A DNA stretch of 64,000 bases, taken from contig NW_003101643.1 in NCBI RefSeq assembly GCF_000003855.2, forward strand, positions 1 through 64,000, written 5' to 3'. The notes under the pieces were generated by a model. That model did no database searches. It had not been told where the DNA came from and saw only the letters and a program-made list of their open reading frames with translations. The position numbers and the translations under genes were made by a program. Position 1 is the first letter of the stretch, and each line of letters opens with the position of its first letter. Below are positions 26,201 to 38,620 of the stretch, piece by piece. This DNA is from Blastomyces gilchristii SLH14081 (Eukaryota > Ascomycota > Eurotiomycetes > Onygenales > Ajellomycetaceae).

Positions 26201-28004
26201 CTGAATTTAAGATAGTCACAGATCATAAGAATCTTAAATACTTCACAACTATCTATAAACTCATCAAATGATAGATGTGATGATCTGAGTTCTTAAGCTG
26301 CTTTTATTTTATAATACACTATCATTCTGATAGCCAGAACTCAATGACAGATGCTCTCTTATGACAAGAGCAAGATATGTCATCTGATGTAATAGATACT
26401 CACTGAATAAACTGAGAGCATCAGCTCTTGAACCTGAAGATACTAGTTAATCAAGATGAAATAGTTCATGACACTATACATGCTTCTTCAGTTAGAACTG
26501 TCATTGATATCTTTACTTTCTCTACACTGAATGAACTGTGATATACAGCAGCTCAGATAGATGAACTTCTTCAGACTCTCACTGAAGCAGTATATCAAGA
26601 AGCACTCTGATTTTCCTCAGAACTATGTATAAGAACTGATATCTCAGAATATTCAATTAATGATAATAATACTCTATGATTCTGTAAATGACACTGAGTC
26701 CCTCACTTTGAACCCTTACATACTTGAATAATACAAGAGATGCATGATTCATGTATGATCAGTTATTCAGACTGTGAATAACTGTATAAAATGATCTTCT
26801 GAGAGTTCTACTAACTTAAGATATTAAACAGCATCAGATACTTTATCTGAAACTGTAATCACTATTCTTCTATTATCTTATAAAAGAACTGTAGAAAAGA
26901 TCTATTGAAATCACTCAATATCTCTGATAGAATCTGGCAAGATGTAGCAATTGACTTCACTGTTAATCTATCTGAGAGTAAGAATTGTAGAAACATTCTG
27001 ATCATCATGAATTGACTGAGTAAAGATGTAATATTGAAATCTTGTGATAAGATAAATACTGAACAAGTTGCTGAAGCTTTTCTATGAAGCTCATTCTATC
27101 AGATGCATGAATTGCTGAGATCTATAGTATCAGATCAGAGCTGTCAATTTGTGAGTACTCTCTGAACAAGAATCTGTCAAGTTCTCAAGATTATACACTG
27201 TCTATTAACTGCCTATCACTCTGAGACTGATGATGTGTCAGAATGAACAATTCAGACTATGAAGAATTATCTTCATAAGTTCTGCAATCACTTATAAGAT
27301 GATTGGCATGACCTTCTTCTACACACAGAGATTGCTATCAACAGTTGAGATGCTGTTTCAACAGGTGTAAGTCTGTTCCTTCTTACACATGAATATCACA
27401 TGAAAGTGTTGAATCTTCTAGAGATCACACAGTTCACACCAGACTCTCACAGTCTGATTCAGACTGCTGATAATATAGTAATGAAACTCTAAGATATCTG
27501 TGATTGAGCAGAGGCCTTCATGACAATTGTGAAACAAGATCAAGAGAACTAAATCAATGTTCATCAAGACTCTGTCAAATAATATAAGATAGAAGATCTA
27601 GTATGGTTGAATCTTAAGAATATACAAATCACATGTTCATCTCATACACTAGATTATCATCATATCAAGTATAAAGTGATAGAAGTTCTAGATAGTCACA
27701 ACTACTGTCTTAACACATCATCAGGAATTCATAATGTATTTCACACAAGCTTGCTTCATCACACTGTCACTGATCTGTTCCCTTCTTAACTGACTTCTGA
27801 CTAACAGTCACCAGGCATCATAGAAGAAGATAATAAGCTTGAGTGAGAGATTGAGAATATTCTCAATGAGAGACTCTATAGCCACAGCTGACAATATCTT
27901 GTGAAATGAGTCAGCTATGATCAACTGACCTGAACTTCAAGTTCTGTGTTATCTGAAACAGCAGCTCTTGACTGATGAGAACTGCTTCTGGAAGAAGGAG
28001 CTAA
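23249..28004 (+). pseudogene. Gypsy-A3 gag-pol with chromodomain
   Basis: Probable start ATG at 23249. Gag ends with a zinc knuckle, CINCNQSEHIAFNC (about 24155-24200, C-x2-C-x4-H-x4-C intact). Protease lies at 24415-24714 (MIDSDLCHYTMI, Gly of the active site replaced by Asp), reverse transcriptase at about 25130-25620 with YLDD intact at 25564-25575, RNase H at about 25950-26400 and integrase at about 26850-27480. The GPY/F-type module follows at 27607-27789 (IHNVFHTSLL), then a chromodomain at about 27835-27985 (EIENILNERLYS, YLVK). The chromodomain Trp positions read TGA, and a Gln codon has become the TAA at 27787. The chromodomain places it among the chromoviruses. Confidence 0.88.
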
Positions 28005-28313
28005 TGTGACAGGCTGCGCCTGATCAATTATATAGACTATTCTGTTACACTTCACAGATTTCAATCACTTCATTCTTGAACATGTACACTCTGATTCTCA
28101 GCCATTCTTGATCACTGATCCTCGGCTGCTATGAACGCGCGTATATTCTCCCGCCCTGAAGCTCCACCATGTACACTACCACATACATGTATAAATATTC
28201 ACCTTGATTGCTGATTCTCACACTTTCTCTTTCTTTCCTTCTCTAATGTTTTTATCTTTGTTATATAAGACCTATCAATATTATACCGATCTATTCAGCG
28301 TAGGCCTCTAACA
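28005..28313 (+). repeat. Gypsy-A3 3' LTR
   Basis: 309 bp from TGTGACAGGCTGCGCCTG to GGCCTCTAACA. In its first ~98 bp it differs from the 5' LTR by 14 transitions, all of the C-to-T type on one or other strand. Confidence 0.93.
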
Positions 28314-28752
28314 CTGATTTATTTATTTATTGAATATCATGAAATTGTTATTATTATTTAGAGAAGATATTATTATTATTATTATTATTATTCTTCAATT
28401 ATAGATGTATGCAGTCAGAGACTATGACATCTACCTGAGAACTTTTAGTTCTCAGGGTTTTTTCTATATCTGTAAGGTTAACTATTATACATTCATCAAT
28501 TTCAGATATGCAAAATCAGAAAATTCCAGCCCAGAATACAAAAACTGTTTACAAATTACAGTGTTTTAACATCATCTCATACTTTGAAATCATTTGACAA
28601 TATCATGACAAAGAAAAAGAGAACACAGTCTTAAAGATAGACACATTAAATAGATAGACAGAAAGAAATTAAAAGGAAAAGATAAAATAAAGAAAGACTG
28701 TAACAAAACAAATTATTAAAAGATAGTATATAGCTGTTTTAACAGACTATAT

Positions 28753-31700
28753 CTAGTTGATTTCCTCCTCTTCATATTCAGATAATTCTGAATTTAGTCA
28801 TTTTCTTGTAGCTGCTTGAGTTTCTGATAGAAAGTCTATTAAGTATTTAATTCCTGTCTCAGTTGAGAATAAGAATCTCATATTTAATTGATTTAGATCA
28901 TACTTCTCTTTCAATCTGGCTCTGAGACTATTGTATAATGCACAGTGCATTATAATATACTCAGAATTCTCATTTGTATTGCAGAATGAGCATTCTATTG
29001 AGTCAAATCTATCATCAAATCTTTGTATATAAGATTTGAAATAGTTATGTTCTAGTTTCAGCTGTATTATAGATGAGAATATTTTCTTTTTACATTTAAT
29101 TGAACAAGATTTTCACTTGGGTTTTGTTTCAAATCTTGAATAATGTATACTCTTCTTTTATTTCTGTCAGCTTTCATTTCACTTGTCTAAACAAGATTCT
29201 TTTATTTTTCTCTTTATAAAAGACCAGAACATAATTTTTTGAATAGATCTGCTTAATTCTGCACTCTTTTTTGCAGCTGAATCAGCCAATTCATTATCAT
29301 GAATATTCATATGAGCAGGAACTCAGTGCAGATGAATTATCAGCTTTGATATTCTTCTCTTTTGAATTTTCAAAACAGAGTTTAAGATCAGTTCAAGATT
29401 TATTTGATCATTATGAATCTGACTATTTCTAAGTCTTTTTAAAGCAGCTTAACTATCAGAGAATATTCATATCTCTTTCAAACAATTTCCTCTTTTATGA
29501 GATTTTATTTCAATGAGTTTGAAAGCTTTCACTATTGCAAATAGTTCAGCATCAAAGACTTCACATTCAGAGCCTAGATTTCAGAAATTTGAGATAAAAT
29601 TAATATTATCTTCAGTATAAGCAATGTCTGCATCTAATCTATTCAAGTTCTCATTTTTTGAGCCCTCTGAATAAATCAGATAGAGTCTTTTATATTGATT
29701 GTAGAAATTCTCTTCAATGCTGTTCATATTCTTTCTCTTTTGATAGTTCACTTATTTGTAAGTCTATAAGAGATTCAAGCTTTTCTCTTCAGAGAGATAA
29801 CTTCTCATGATCAACTTTTTCAACATTTAAAGAAGAAAATTGATTTTTAATCAGAGAGTATAGTCTGTACAGTTGAGAAGACATTTTCTTTGAAGAATTA
29901 TTTTCATTTCAATCAAGAAATCTATTTCAATCCAGTTCATTTCCAGAGTTAATTAATGAAAATGAAGAAGAGACTCTTTCTCTGATTATATAATTTAAGC
30001 TCATCTTTACAACTCTCAGAGCATAGTTCATACAGGCCTTTTCAAATCTAATAGCAGAAGAAGAAATTGAAGCTTCAATTTCCATTGCTTTAATAGAAGA
30101 TGATTTGAATGCTCTCAGAATTCTTCTCAAGACTCTGTTTTACAGACTTTGAAAGAGTTCAGTGAAATTCTCTTGATTATTTCATCAAACTTGATCTTTA
30201 TAATCAGCTACTGATGTAATACAGGCTATATATAACTGTCTCATAGTCTGGAAGAATAGACCTCTCTCTGTATTTAATAGTCTGATTATGTTGTTTAATA
30301 GTCTTTCTGCCTTGACAGTTCTTTGTTGAATGTGATATTTAAAATTCAACTTGAAGTGTAATCATACTTCTAATCATTTGACATTTACACTGGGTTTAAT
30401 CTCTCTATTTAAAAGAGTTAGAGATAGTTCTTTCTCATTGAATCTAGAAAAGAAGTGAATTAACTCAGTTTTATTCATATTAAATTGAATTTGATTGATA
30501 TCTGCTCTAACACAGATTTTCTTTGCAGCTTCTTCAATTACTTTCAAATTCTCTTTGATAGTTTTTGAGCTGTAGACTAGATCAATATCATTCATATAAC
30601 TCAGAGATTACACTATTCTCATATTTCTATTTTTAAATAGATATGCAGTGTATATTGCAAATAAAATAAGTAAGATTGAAGATTTCTATGATACTTCTAT
30701 TTTTATCTCAGTCTTGTCTTATTTCATTTCATCAAAGAAGAGTTGTATACTTCTTTTAGATATAAAACAGTTAACTCATTTTATTAGAGAAAGTGACAGT
30801 TTTAATATCTTCAATGTCTGAATTAACTTTGACTTTGAAACATGATCAAATGCTTCTTTTATATTAATAAAAACTGCAGTTAAGATCAGACCCTCATACT
30901 TTGCTATTTGAATATCATGAACAACTGAGAGAACAGTGTCAATTACAGAACACTGTTTTCTATCTCTTATTTATTCACTGAATAAAAGAGAATCATCTAT
31001 AGAGCTTATAAAAGATAGTCAAGTAGCTATTATCTTTTCTAAAATCTTTTCTAGACAGTTCAATAGAGATATTACTCTATATGACTTAGAAATTGAGGTT
31101 TTTCTATTAGATTTTGTAAGAATCACTTCAGTGACTTCTCTTCAGCATTCAGAATGATATTCATTTTTCAAGAGATTGAAAAAGAGCTCAAAATATTCAT
31201 TCTTTAAGTAGGAATATATATTCTGAATAATTAAGTGATTAATTGAATCAGAATCTGCAGCAGTTTTAACAGAACTTGAGAAGATAGCTGACTCTAATTC
31301 ATCTTGTGTAAGATCAGGTCATTATCAGTCATTTTCATTAATGTAGTTAAGAAGTGATATATTCTCTTTCTCTTTCTCTGAATCTGAATCTGATGAGTTC
31401 TGAAAGAGAATTCTCATAAAAGCTTGACATTTTTCCTTAAAAGAGTTTGCTGTATATAATTCATTCTGAAACTCATATTCTAAGACTGAGAGTTTTGCTA
31501 CACTTCTTGTTTTAGTATAGTTAAAAGCTTTAAAAACTTCCTTCTCTTATACTTCTTCAAGAAATTTATTTCAGCAGTCTGTTTTAGCTCTTTTAATATC
31601 TGAAAAATATTCATTTCTGACAGCTTTGAACTCTTCATCAGATATTACATCATTCTTTCAATCTCTTCTAGCAGTAGCTAATTCTTTTCTTTTAGATAAG

Positions 31701-32707
31701 ATATTCTCATTTTATCAAGGTTTTAAATACTCAGAAGATTTTCTCTTTGAAATATTATCTCTAACACTTGTTAGAATAATAGATGTAATAAGCTTCACTC
31801 TATTCTCAAGTATTTCATTTGAGATATCTTGATCAGAATTTCAATATAGCTCATTCTGTCTTTCAGATTTTAACAGTTTTATGCTTTCTTCAACTGCTTT
31901 TCAATCAGCTTTTTCAAAGTTATACTGATTAGAGAGAAGAGGATTTTCACTCATTTGTTTTTCACTCAGTTCAATATTAAATTAAATAATCTCATGATCT
32001 GATTCTGATGTCTCATTTAAATTAATAAACCAGTTTACAAGTCTTCTTTTCATTAGATTTTATGATATGAAGATTAGATCTATAATAGACTTCTGTTTCA
32101 TGCCTTTTCTAAAGAATGTTTGTTGATCAGACTTATTAATCAAATCTATTGAATACTCAAAGGTTCATTCAATTAAATTATCAGCTCTCACTGCTCTCTT
32201 GTATTCTGAATTTCATCAGAGATGATGTGCATTGAAGTCTCCTGCAATTATAGAGTTTCTTGATGAAGTTATATTCAGAAATCCTCTATTAATTATTCAG
32301 ATATTGTTATATTCCTTCAATGACTTTTCATTATGAATATTTATAAGCTGTATAGTATCAAACTCATTTTCTTTATCTATAATATCACTCACCAGAACAT
32401 CAGAATCAGACATGATATCAAATCTTAGATTAAATTGATATCTTGATCTCTTTCTTTCATAGATCACTACTCTTGACTTTATCTCAGACTTTTGAGGTAA
32501 AAAGCAGTAGTAGCTTAAATGAGAAATGATATATTTTTGCTCAGCATCAAAATTCAGCTCCTGAAGCAGTATAAAATCAACTTTTTATTCAAATGCAATT
32601 TAAAGACAAGAATAAATACAATTTGAGTTTCTATTCACATTATTTTAAATAAATGTGATTTTTGAAGAGTTTTTAAACTTTTTTTGTTGTTTTTGTTGTA
32701 TATTCAT
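28753..32707 (-). pseudogene. LINE copy 2 ORF2 (endonuclease, reverse transcriptase, RNase H)
   Basis: Start ATG at 32707 and end TAG at 28753-28755. They are in frame once two single-base deletions relative to copy 1 (near 29680 and 29716) are allowed for, giving about 1318 codons. The endonuclease motif GDFNAHH is intact at 32222-32242. Reverse transcriptase is seen at 30374-30595 (DIDLVYSSKTIKENLKVIEE), with the catalytic box read as YMND instead of YIDD, one Asp lost. The post-RT region is at 29927-30130. An RNase H remnant around 29250-29350 has HMNIHDNELADSAAK, family pattern GNExAD. Several TGA and TAG stops abolish function. Confidence 0.87.
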
Positions 32708-34350
32708 ACTAAAAGAGAGTAGAGTAGAATCTAATCACTATTATCAGATAGTAGATTATAACTGTTCTGAAAAGTAGAAATCTCAACTGCTTACATTATA
32801 TCTAGTTTATCATCAGAGTCATTTCTCAATTCTCTAATCTTAACAGAAGTTTGAGAATTCAAATTCTATTTACATTTAGCTGGAGAATTGAAGTTTGAAG
32901 ACTTAGATAGTTGAGAGTTTCTTCTTTTTAAGCTTACAGTTATGAGTTTACTGACTTGACTATTCTCTTCAGTTCTAGATTTACTCTGAGCTTCATCTTT
33001 TCTTCAGTTCTTTTGAGTTCTTGAAGCAAAAATACATTCTTTTGAGCTAGATGTATGTTTTTCTTTGCAATTAGAGCATTTAAGCAGAGTGTGTTAACAT
33101 ATTTCATCTCTTTTTGAGCATGTTTCACATTTATACTCACTAGTTTTGTGATCTCTGACACAGAATGCACATTTTGAGTCTCTGAAACAGGAGATTACAA
33201 AGTATTCATATCTTTGACAGTTTGAACACTGTGTTTGAGCTTTGAGATTCATTCTTGAGTCTTTGTATTCATGAACTCTTATTTTCAAATCTGCTACTCT
33301 TACTTCAGAGATCTTTGACTGTTTCATTATCTTTATATATACTAGAATAGAGGCATTTCTTCTACTTTGTCTGAACTCAATTGAATTTAGTCATACAGGC
33401 TTCTTTCTTAGTTGAATAAAGTTATATTCTTCTAATTCATTTTTGAGAAGTAGCATTTCTTCTTCACAGTCAAAAATTTCAACTGAAATATTATGAAGAA
33501 TGAATTTGTCTCACTTTTCATCTCTCTCAGATAGAATTATTGTGTTTAACAAAGATTTTACTGCTGATTTTCAGAGATTCTCATTCTGAATAAGGAATTC
33601 AGCACTGAATTCAGGCATTGTAGTCAGAATGATGAAGTTTTCAAAGAAGAATGACTCAATTGAAGCTATAACTGATTTTTGAACTTCAATATCAATTATT
33701 AACTGAGAAAAGAACTGCTGATTGATTTCATTTCTAATTCTAAAAATGAGGTTTGAGTTTAGCTTATTTCTCTGCAATATATCCTGATTTGAGACTTTGA
33801 GAATAAGTCTTCTATTTCTGGAGATTTGAAGATTTTTCTCTTTTTATATTTTTTTCTTCACTTTTCTATCACTAGAAGTATGAGCAGTATTCTTCTCAGT
33901 TTTCTCAGAATTTTGAGCAGGTTTCAAGATAGCAGATTTAGAGACAGCAGGTTTAGAGGCCGCAGATTCAGCTGCTTGAGCATATATTTTCTTCTAATTT
34001 AAAGAAGAAGAAGAAGAAGAAGTAGAAAAGAAAGAAGAGCAAACTGAAGAGTCAGTGATTGTATTAGAAATTTTCAAAGTTTTTTGAACTGTGTTTGAAA
34101 TTCCAAGTTTGAACTTGATCACTTTCTGTAGTTGTCTAGCCTGAGTATGAAAAATTAACAGAACTTCTTCATTCATCTCACTCAGACACTGCTTTTCAAG
34201 AATTTTACTTACTTTTTCAAGTTTCTGTATTTCAAGAACTTGTTGTTTCTCTATTTCTTCTTTCTTTCTTCTCTTCAGAATTTCAATCTCAGGAATAGCA
34301 TTTGAGAAAGCATCTTTTTTCACATCAACTGAGTGTACTTTTGAACTCAT
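32704..34350 (-). pseudogene. LINE copy 2 ORF1 (gag-like RNA-binding protein)
   Basis: 549 codons from ATG at 34350 to a TGA at 32704-32706 that is in frame, interrupted by a few stops. The N-terminal part is charged and likely coiled (ILKRRKKEEIEKQQ), followed by a Ser-rich stretch. The C-terminal part has clustered cysteines at about 33040-33260 (CSNCQ, CAFCVRDHK, CETC, CSNCKEKH), i.e. degenerate CCHC knuckles as in Tad1-clade ORF1. Its stop overlaps the ORF2 start as ATGA. Confidence 0.82.
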
Positions 34351-35890
34351 TATTCTTACTTAATGAAAAGTTAGTCAGACTAATTCAATTGAGATATTTA
34401 TTAAACTCTTTTGAATTGAAAAGTTGATCAGACTGTTTCAATTAAGAGGTTTCTAAGTCTATTTTCAATTGAAAAGTTGATCAGACTATTTCAAAAGAAG
34501 AATAGCAGACTTTTATGTATAAAACATCTGATTTTTTTCACACTAGTTCAGTAACTAGATTAGATTTTTGAAGAGAATCTAATAAACTAAAATTAATTTT
34601 TAAGATAAATCAATAAAATCTTTACAATCTCTTTCTTGGAATACAGTGAGGAAAAGTATGATATCAATTGATAGTAAATCAGATGATATAACAGTTTTTG
34701 AGAGAAAAACTGATAAAAAATAACTCAATTTTTTGCAGAGAAATTGATTAAAACTATTCAATTTTATTCTAAATTATTCAATTCTTCTCACACAACAAGT
34801 GTACAACTCAAATCAGTTAATAAAGAGTGTAAAAAAGAATTAAGTATTAATGAAAGCTCTTCAGCTACTGAAAAAGTAATTCTTACTTAAAAGAATATAA
34901 AATTATGATAGAAAATAACTCTGTTTTTAATTCTTTATAAGAATATTGTGTAAAATCCAGAGAAAAACACCTTACTTTTTCAAGAGAAGTAAAAAGCTAT
35001 TTCTAAGATCTTTTTTTTTTGCATTAACTGCTGCAGAAGAATGAGATAGAAACTGCTAAGATATGCACTACTGTATACTCTCTATCAAGACTTTCTCTCT
35101 TCAGAGTCTTGATATTATAGAGAATATAAGTCTGTTTCTATATAATAATGTAAATATTGTCAGTGGGATGTAGAGGAACTGGTTATTTATATCTCAAAAT
35201 AGAAGACTTTGTCAATGATTATATCAATATAGAGTTAATTCTCAAATTCAATAGAAATCTAGTATTGCTGTTCTCAATCTCTTGCAGAATCTATTGAATA
35301 TTGAGATATTAAAACTAGATTTAATATATCTCACTGTGCAGGGATCAAAGGCTCAGTCAGATCTTGAGGTATACTGATTTTATAGTTGTTGATGTGCTGT
35401 TGACTTGTTGTCTGTTGATTATGTGCTTGATATTATCGCTGAGGTATCTTTTTGTATTTTTCTGCCGGGGATGGGCCAGATTGGGAAGGGCGGTACGAGG
35501 GTGGGACTTGGCGTTGGTGTTTTGAAACATCAAAGATGGACAGGGTTTTCGCGGAGGTCGCTCCTCAGATATCTCCACAACTACAGATAAGGGATCTTCC
35601 AAAATCAAGAAGATTGGTGCATACGGCTAGGTCTCTTCACCTTACAATTTGTATGGCAATTTGGCCCGGGGTTGTGGTGTGGTAGGGGAGAATGGGGGAT
35701 AATCCCACGCAGGAGTTCCGAACGACGTCTGGTTCACATTTGGCTGGATAACTCCACCACCACACGGGGTATGCGGTCGGCGATGGGGTCACAATGCTTG
35801 TATGATCGAGGGCTTTTCGATGGATCTATCGGCGGGTTCTTATTCGAAAAATCGAGCGAGTTCGTGGTGGAGCGGTTTGTGAGAACCTGA
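34351..35890 (-). repeat. LINE copy 2 5' UTR
   Basis: Leader of about 1.5 kb. The outer ~430 bp (35455-35880) is GC-rich with many CpG sites, while the part next to ORF1 is AT-rich. Open frames on both strands here (for example 35405-35890) are accidental; those on the plus strand are antisense to the element. Confidence 0.75.
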
Positions 35891-37696
35891 AGAGAAGATA
35901 TAAATTATATTAGCAATGTTTCAAATCTGTGATATTTAAATTATTAGTCAATCTATTCAAAATTAATAGTAGCATTATTAAAAAGTGTTATTAAAAAGCA
36001 ATATTAAAAAGTGTTATTAAAAAAATATTATCTTTTATAAAATAAATATAAAAGTTACTTGAGTAATTACTTTTATCTCATTCTTATCTCAAGAATCAGT
36101 CATCTCATTATTCTTTATCTTAATATTAAGATTCTTTATCAGTATTTACATCACAAGTTAAATTACATGAGTAATGCAGAGAATATAATCTTATTTATTA
36201 TTTCAGAAATACAAAGTCAATTTTTGCTCTAAGCTCTTCATCATAGTATAGTTATTCACAGTATTATCAGTTATAATTATAAAAAGACTGAGACTAATAT
36301 CTTAATAGTTATTTTTAATCACAGTTATTAATATCTTTATTATATAATTCTCAGTATAACTACTGATCAATGATTCAAATTCAATTAATATCTCTTAATA
36401 AGTTCAGTTCTCATCAATATAATAATATATAACTCTTATAAATGTAAGATTGTTTATACTAGTTTATGCATTCACTGTGAGAGACACTCTTTAATAATTC
36501 TTCAACTCTGATTCTAGATATTATATATTAACTTTATAGTGTATCTTGAGATTGAATTGAAGACAGAATTGATGTGAAATATGAAGATTTGAATTAAGTA
36601 TTTGAAGAAGTGTTCAGAATTCAGAATTTTCAATTGATTAAAGAGAAAGATTCAGAAATATATATATATAAAATAATTGTTTACAGAAGTTATCAGATAA
36701 GAGTTATGAAATCAGAGTACTGATATATGATTATTTTCACATGATTTTCTTCAAATTAGAAAGTTAGTGTTATCAAAAATCATTATCTGATAGAGTAACT
36801 TACCAGCTCAGTAGTAATTTTCTGATTATTTTTCTTTTATTATCTGTATTCTGATGACTTCAGATATTGAGAAATTTCTTCAGAGTTATAATCAGTTTAT
36901 AATAAATGTTTCTGAATAAAGTTATAGTAATTATAGCAGAGAGATGACTCTTCAGTAATCTATAATATAATCTGTTGATAATTATTTCATAGTTCATCTT
37001 AGTATTTATGTTGAGTTTTTTATAAATTTTATAATCTGAAATCAGATATAAAGAATGAAGTAATTATTTATTATAATTAAAAGAGAGCATTCTGTGTTAA
37101 ATTATAAATAATATAGACTTTATAATTCACAGTGATTTTTTGAAGAGTTTATGAATCTTCAATAGAAGTAAAAGAAGTGAAAGAAGTGAATTCAGAAGAT
37201 ATGATAATAATTTAAGAAAGATAATAATTTATTTTCAATAACTAATCACTGATATGTGTAAGAAGAATTAATATAAGAGAAAATAATCTTATTTCTTAGC
37301 TTAGTTATAATTTTAGTACTAACTCAGATTGAATATCATCAATGTATAAAAGTAAATAAATAATCTTGATTAATCTCTATTATATTTCTTGAAATATATT
37401 AATATTGTGAAAGAGAGTGTTACTAAATTGCATTATCAGATAATATTATTAAAAATATATTAATAATTGTGAATATCAATGTTGAAAAAATGTTGATACT
37501 TATACATTATAGATATATATATATATATATATTATTTCTGACTTGATTACAACTTGTACAATAATTTTTAAAAACTCAAAATTAATTTCAATTATTAATA
37601 ATTATGAACTTATAACTAACTAATATAAAAAGAAAAAAACTTTTTCTACTTATTATCTTTCTACTCTTTCTCATTCTTCTTATCATTCTTTATAAT

Positions 37697-38444
37697 TCAC
37701 TTCTTATTCTTCTTCTTCTTTTTCTTCTTCTTATCTGAGATAATAATCATCTCAAAATCTTTCTCTACTGTCTTCTCAGAGAAGAATTCTCACTGCTCTT
37801 CTTCAGCTAGGTCAATCTGTGTCTCAAAATCCTGCATTTTCTGATCTGCTGTCTCAGGTTCCATCTCAGCAGTAAGCAGATTAATATACTCAGAGAGTAG
37901 AACTGTCTTCTCAATATTCTGAATTATGAAGTGTATTTAAGATCTGAACAAGGTCTCAATTCTCTTCTCCTCTGTCAGCTCCTGCTAATCAATTAGAGAA
38001 TAGAAGTATTATTAAAAATTATTATCTCTTAATAAATAAAAAACTTATCAGTTTTAACTTCTTTATCTCTCACTTTAATATCTTCTTAATCTTCTTCTAC
38101 TATCACTTATTTATAGTAACACTCTTCTTCTCTCTTTCTCTCTTCATCTTAGTCTCAAATTATTCTCAGAACTTCTTCTAGTTTCACTGCTACTATATGA
38201 GACTCTTCACTATCTTCTTCTTTAATCTCTTATAAGTGACATCATCTGTATTATTTTTATACTTAGTTCAGTCTAAATCTATCAGAAGCATTACTTAAAA
38301 TTATTATCATTCTACTCTCTTACAGAGTCTCTTCAAGATATTATAACATGTCTTATAATCTGTCTTCTCTTACTTAAATATCTTCTTCTTCTCTCTCTTC
38401 AATCTGTGACAGTGCTCATACGCCTTGATAGTTTGCAGAATCAT
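37697..38444 (-). pseudogene. Decayed unidentified coding region of hAT-F
   Basis: On the minus strand 37697-38000 reads in one frame, with only two internal stops, as an acidic helical protein end (IEKTVLLSEYINLLTAEMEP, later DFETQIDLAEEEQ) finishing with a run of nine Lys and Asn-Lys-Lys before TGA at 37697. Upstream, 38360-38444 gives MILQTIKAYEHCHRLKREKK in another frame. The charge pattern and Lys tail suggest a nuclear DNA-associated protein. It could be the C-terminus of the hAT transposase or of an accessory protein. No family assigned. Confidence 0.35.
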
Positions 38445-38524
38445 AGAATATTTAAAGAGAGATGATATAATTAGTTTTAATAAGTATTGAAGAGAGATGA
38501 AGACAGAAGAGACACTCAGAAATG

Positions 38525-38525
<1 letters not shown>

Positions 38526-38560
<35 letters not shown>

Positions 38561-38620
38561 TAATAATAGTAATAATAGTGATGATAATAATGATAATGAT
38601 GATAATGATAATAATGAAAG
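38526..38620. repeat. ATA/ATG trinucleotide microsatellite
   Basis: Perfect (ATA)n turning into mixed ATA, GTA, GTG and ATG triplets over about 95 bp. Confidence 0.85.

Larger units (their letters stand above)
22632..28313 (+). mobile_element. Gypsy-A3, complete chromovirus LTR retrotransposon
   Basis: Best delimited copy of the A family: 5682 bp, 309-bp LTRs at both ends (22632-22940 and 28005-28313), perfect TSD CTGAT (22627-22631 and 28314-28318), and a polypurine tract (GGAAGAAGGAG, about 27990-28000) just before the 3' LTR. Gag-pol runs on the plus strand with a C-terminal chromodomain. It is inserted in hAT-F, so it is younger than that element. Confidence 0.95.
28371..35890 (-). mobile_element. 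LINE copy 2, full-length non-LTR retrotransposon (Tad1-like)
   Basis: 7520 bp on the minus strand in hAT-F, with a perfect 11-bp TSD AGAGAAGATAT (28360-28370 and 35891-35901). (AAT)n tail at the left end, GC-rich 5' UTR at the right. It has no sequence gap and serves as reference for copy 1. Order: 5' UTR 34351-35890, ORF1 32704-34350, ORF2 28753-32707, then a 3' UTR of about 380 bp containing a strong hairpin (GAGAACTTTTAGTTCTC core at 28438-28454). Confidence 0.95.

Noticed and set aside
38526..38620. Short tandem array as CRISPR-like or regulatory repeat
   Set aside because: It is a simple trinucleotide microsatellite without spacers.
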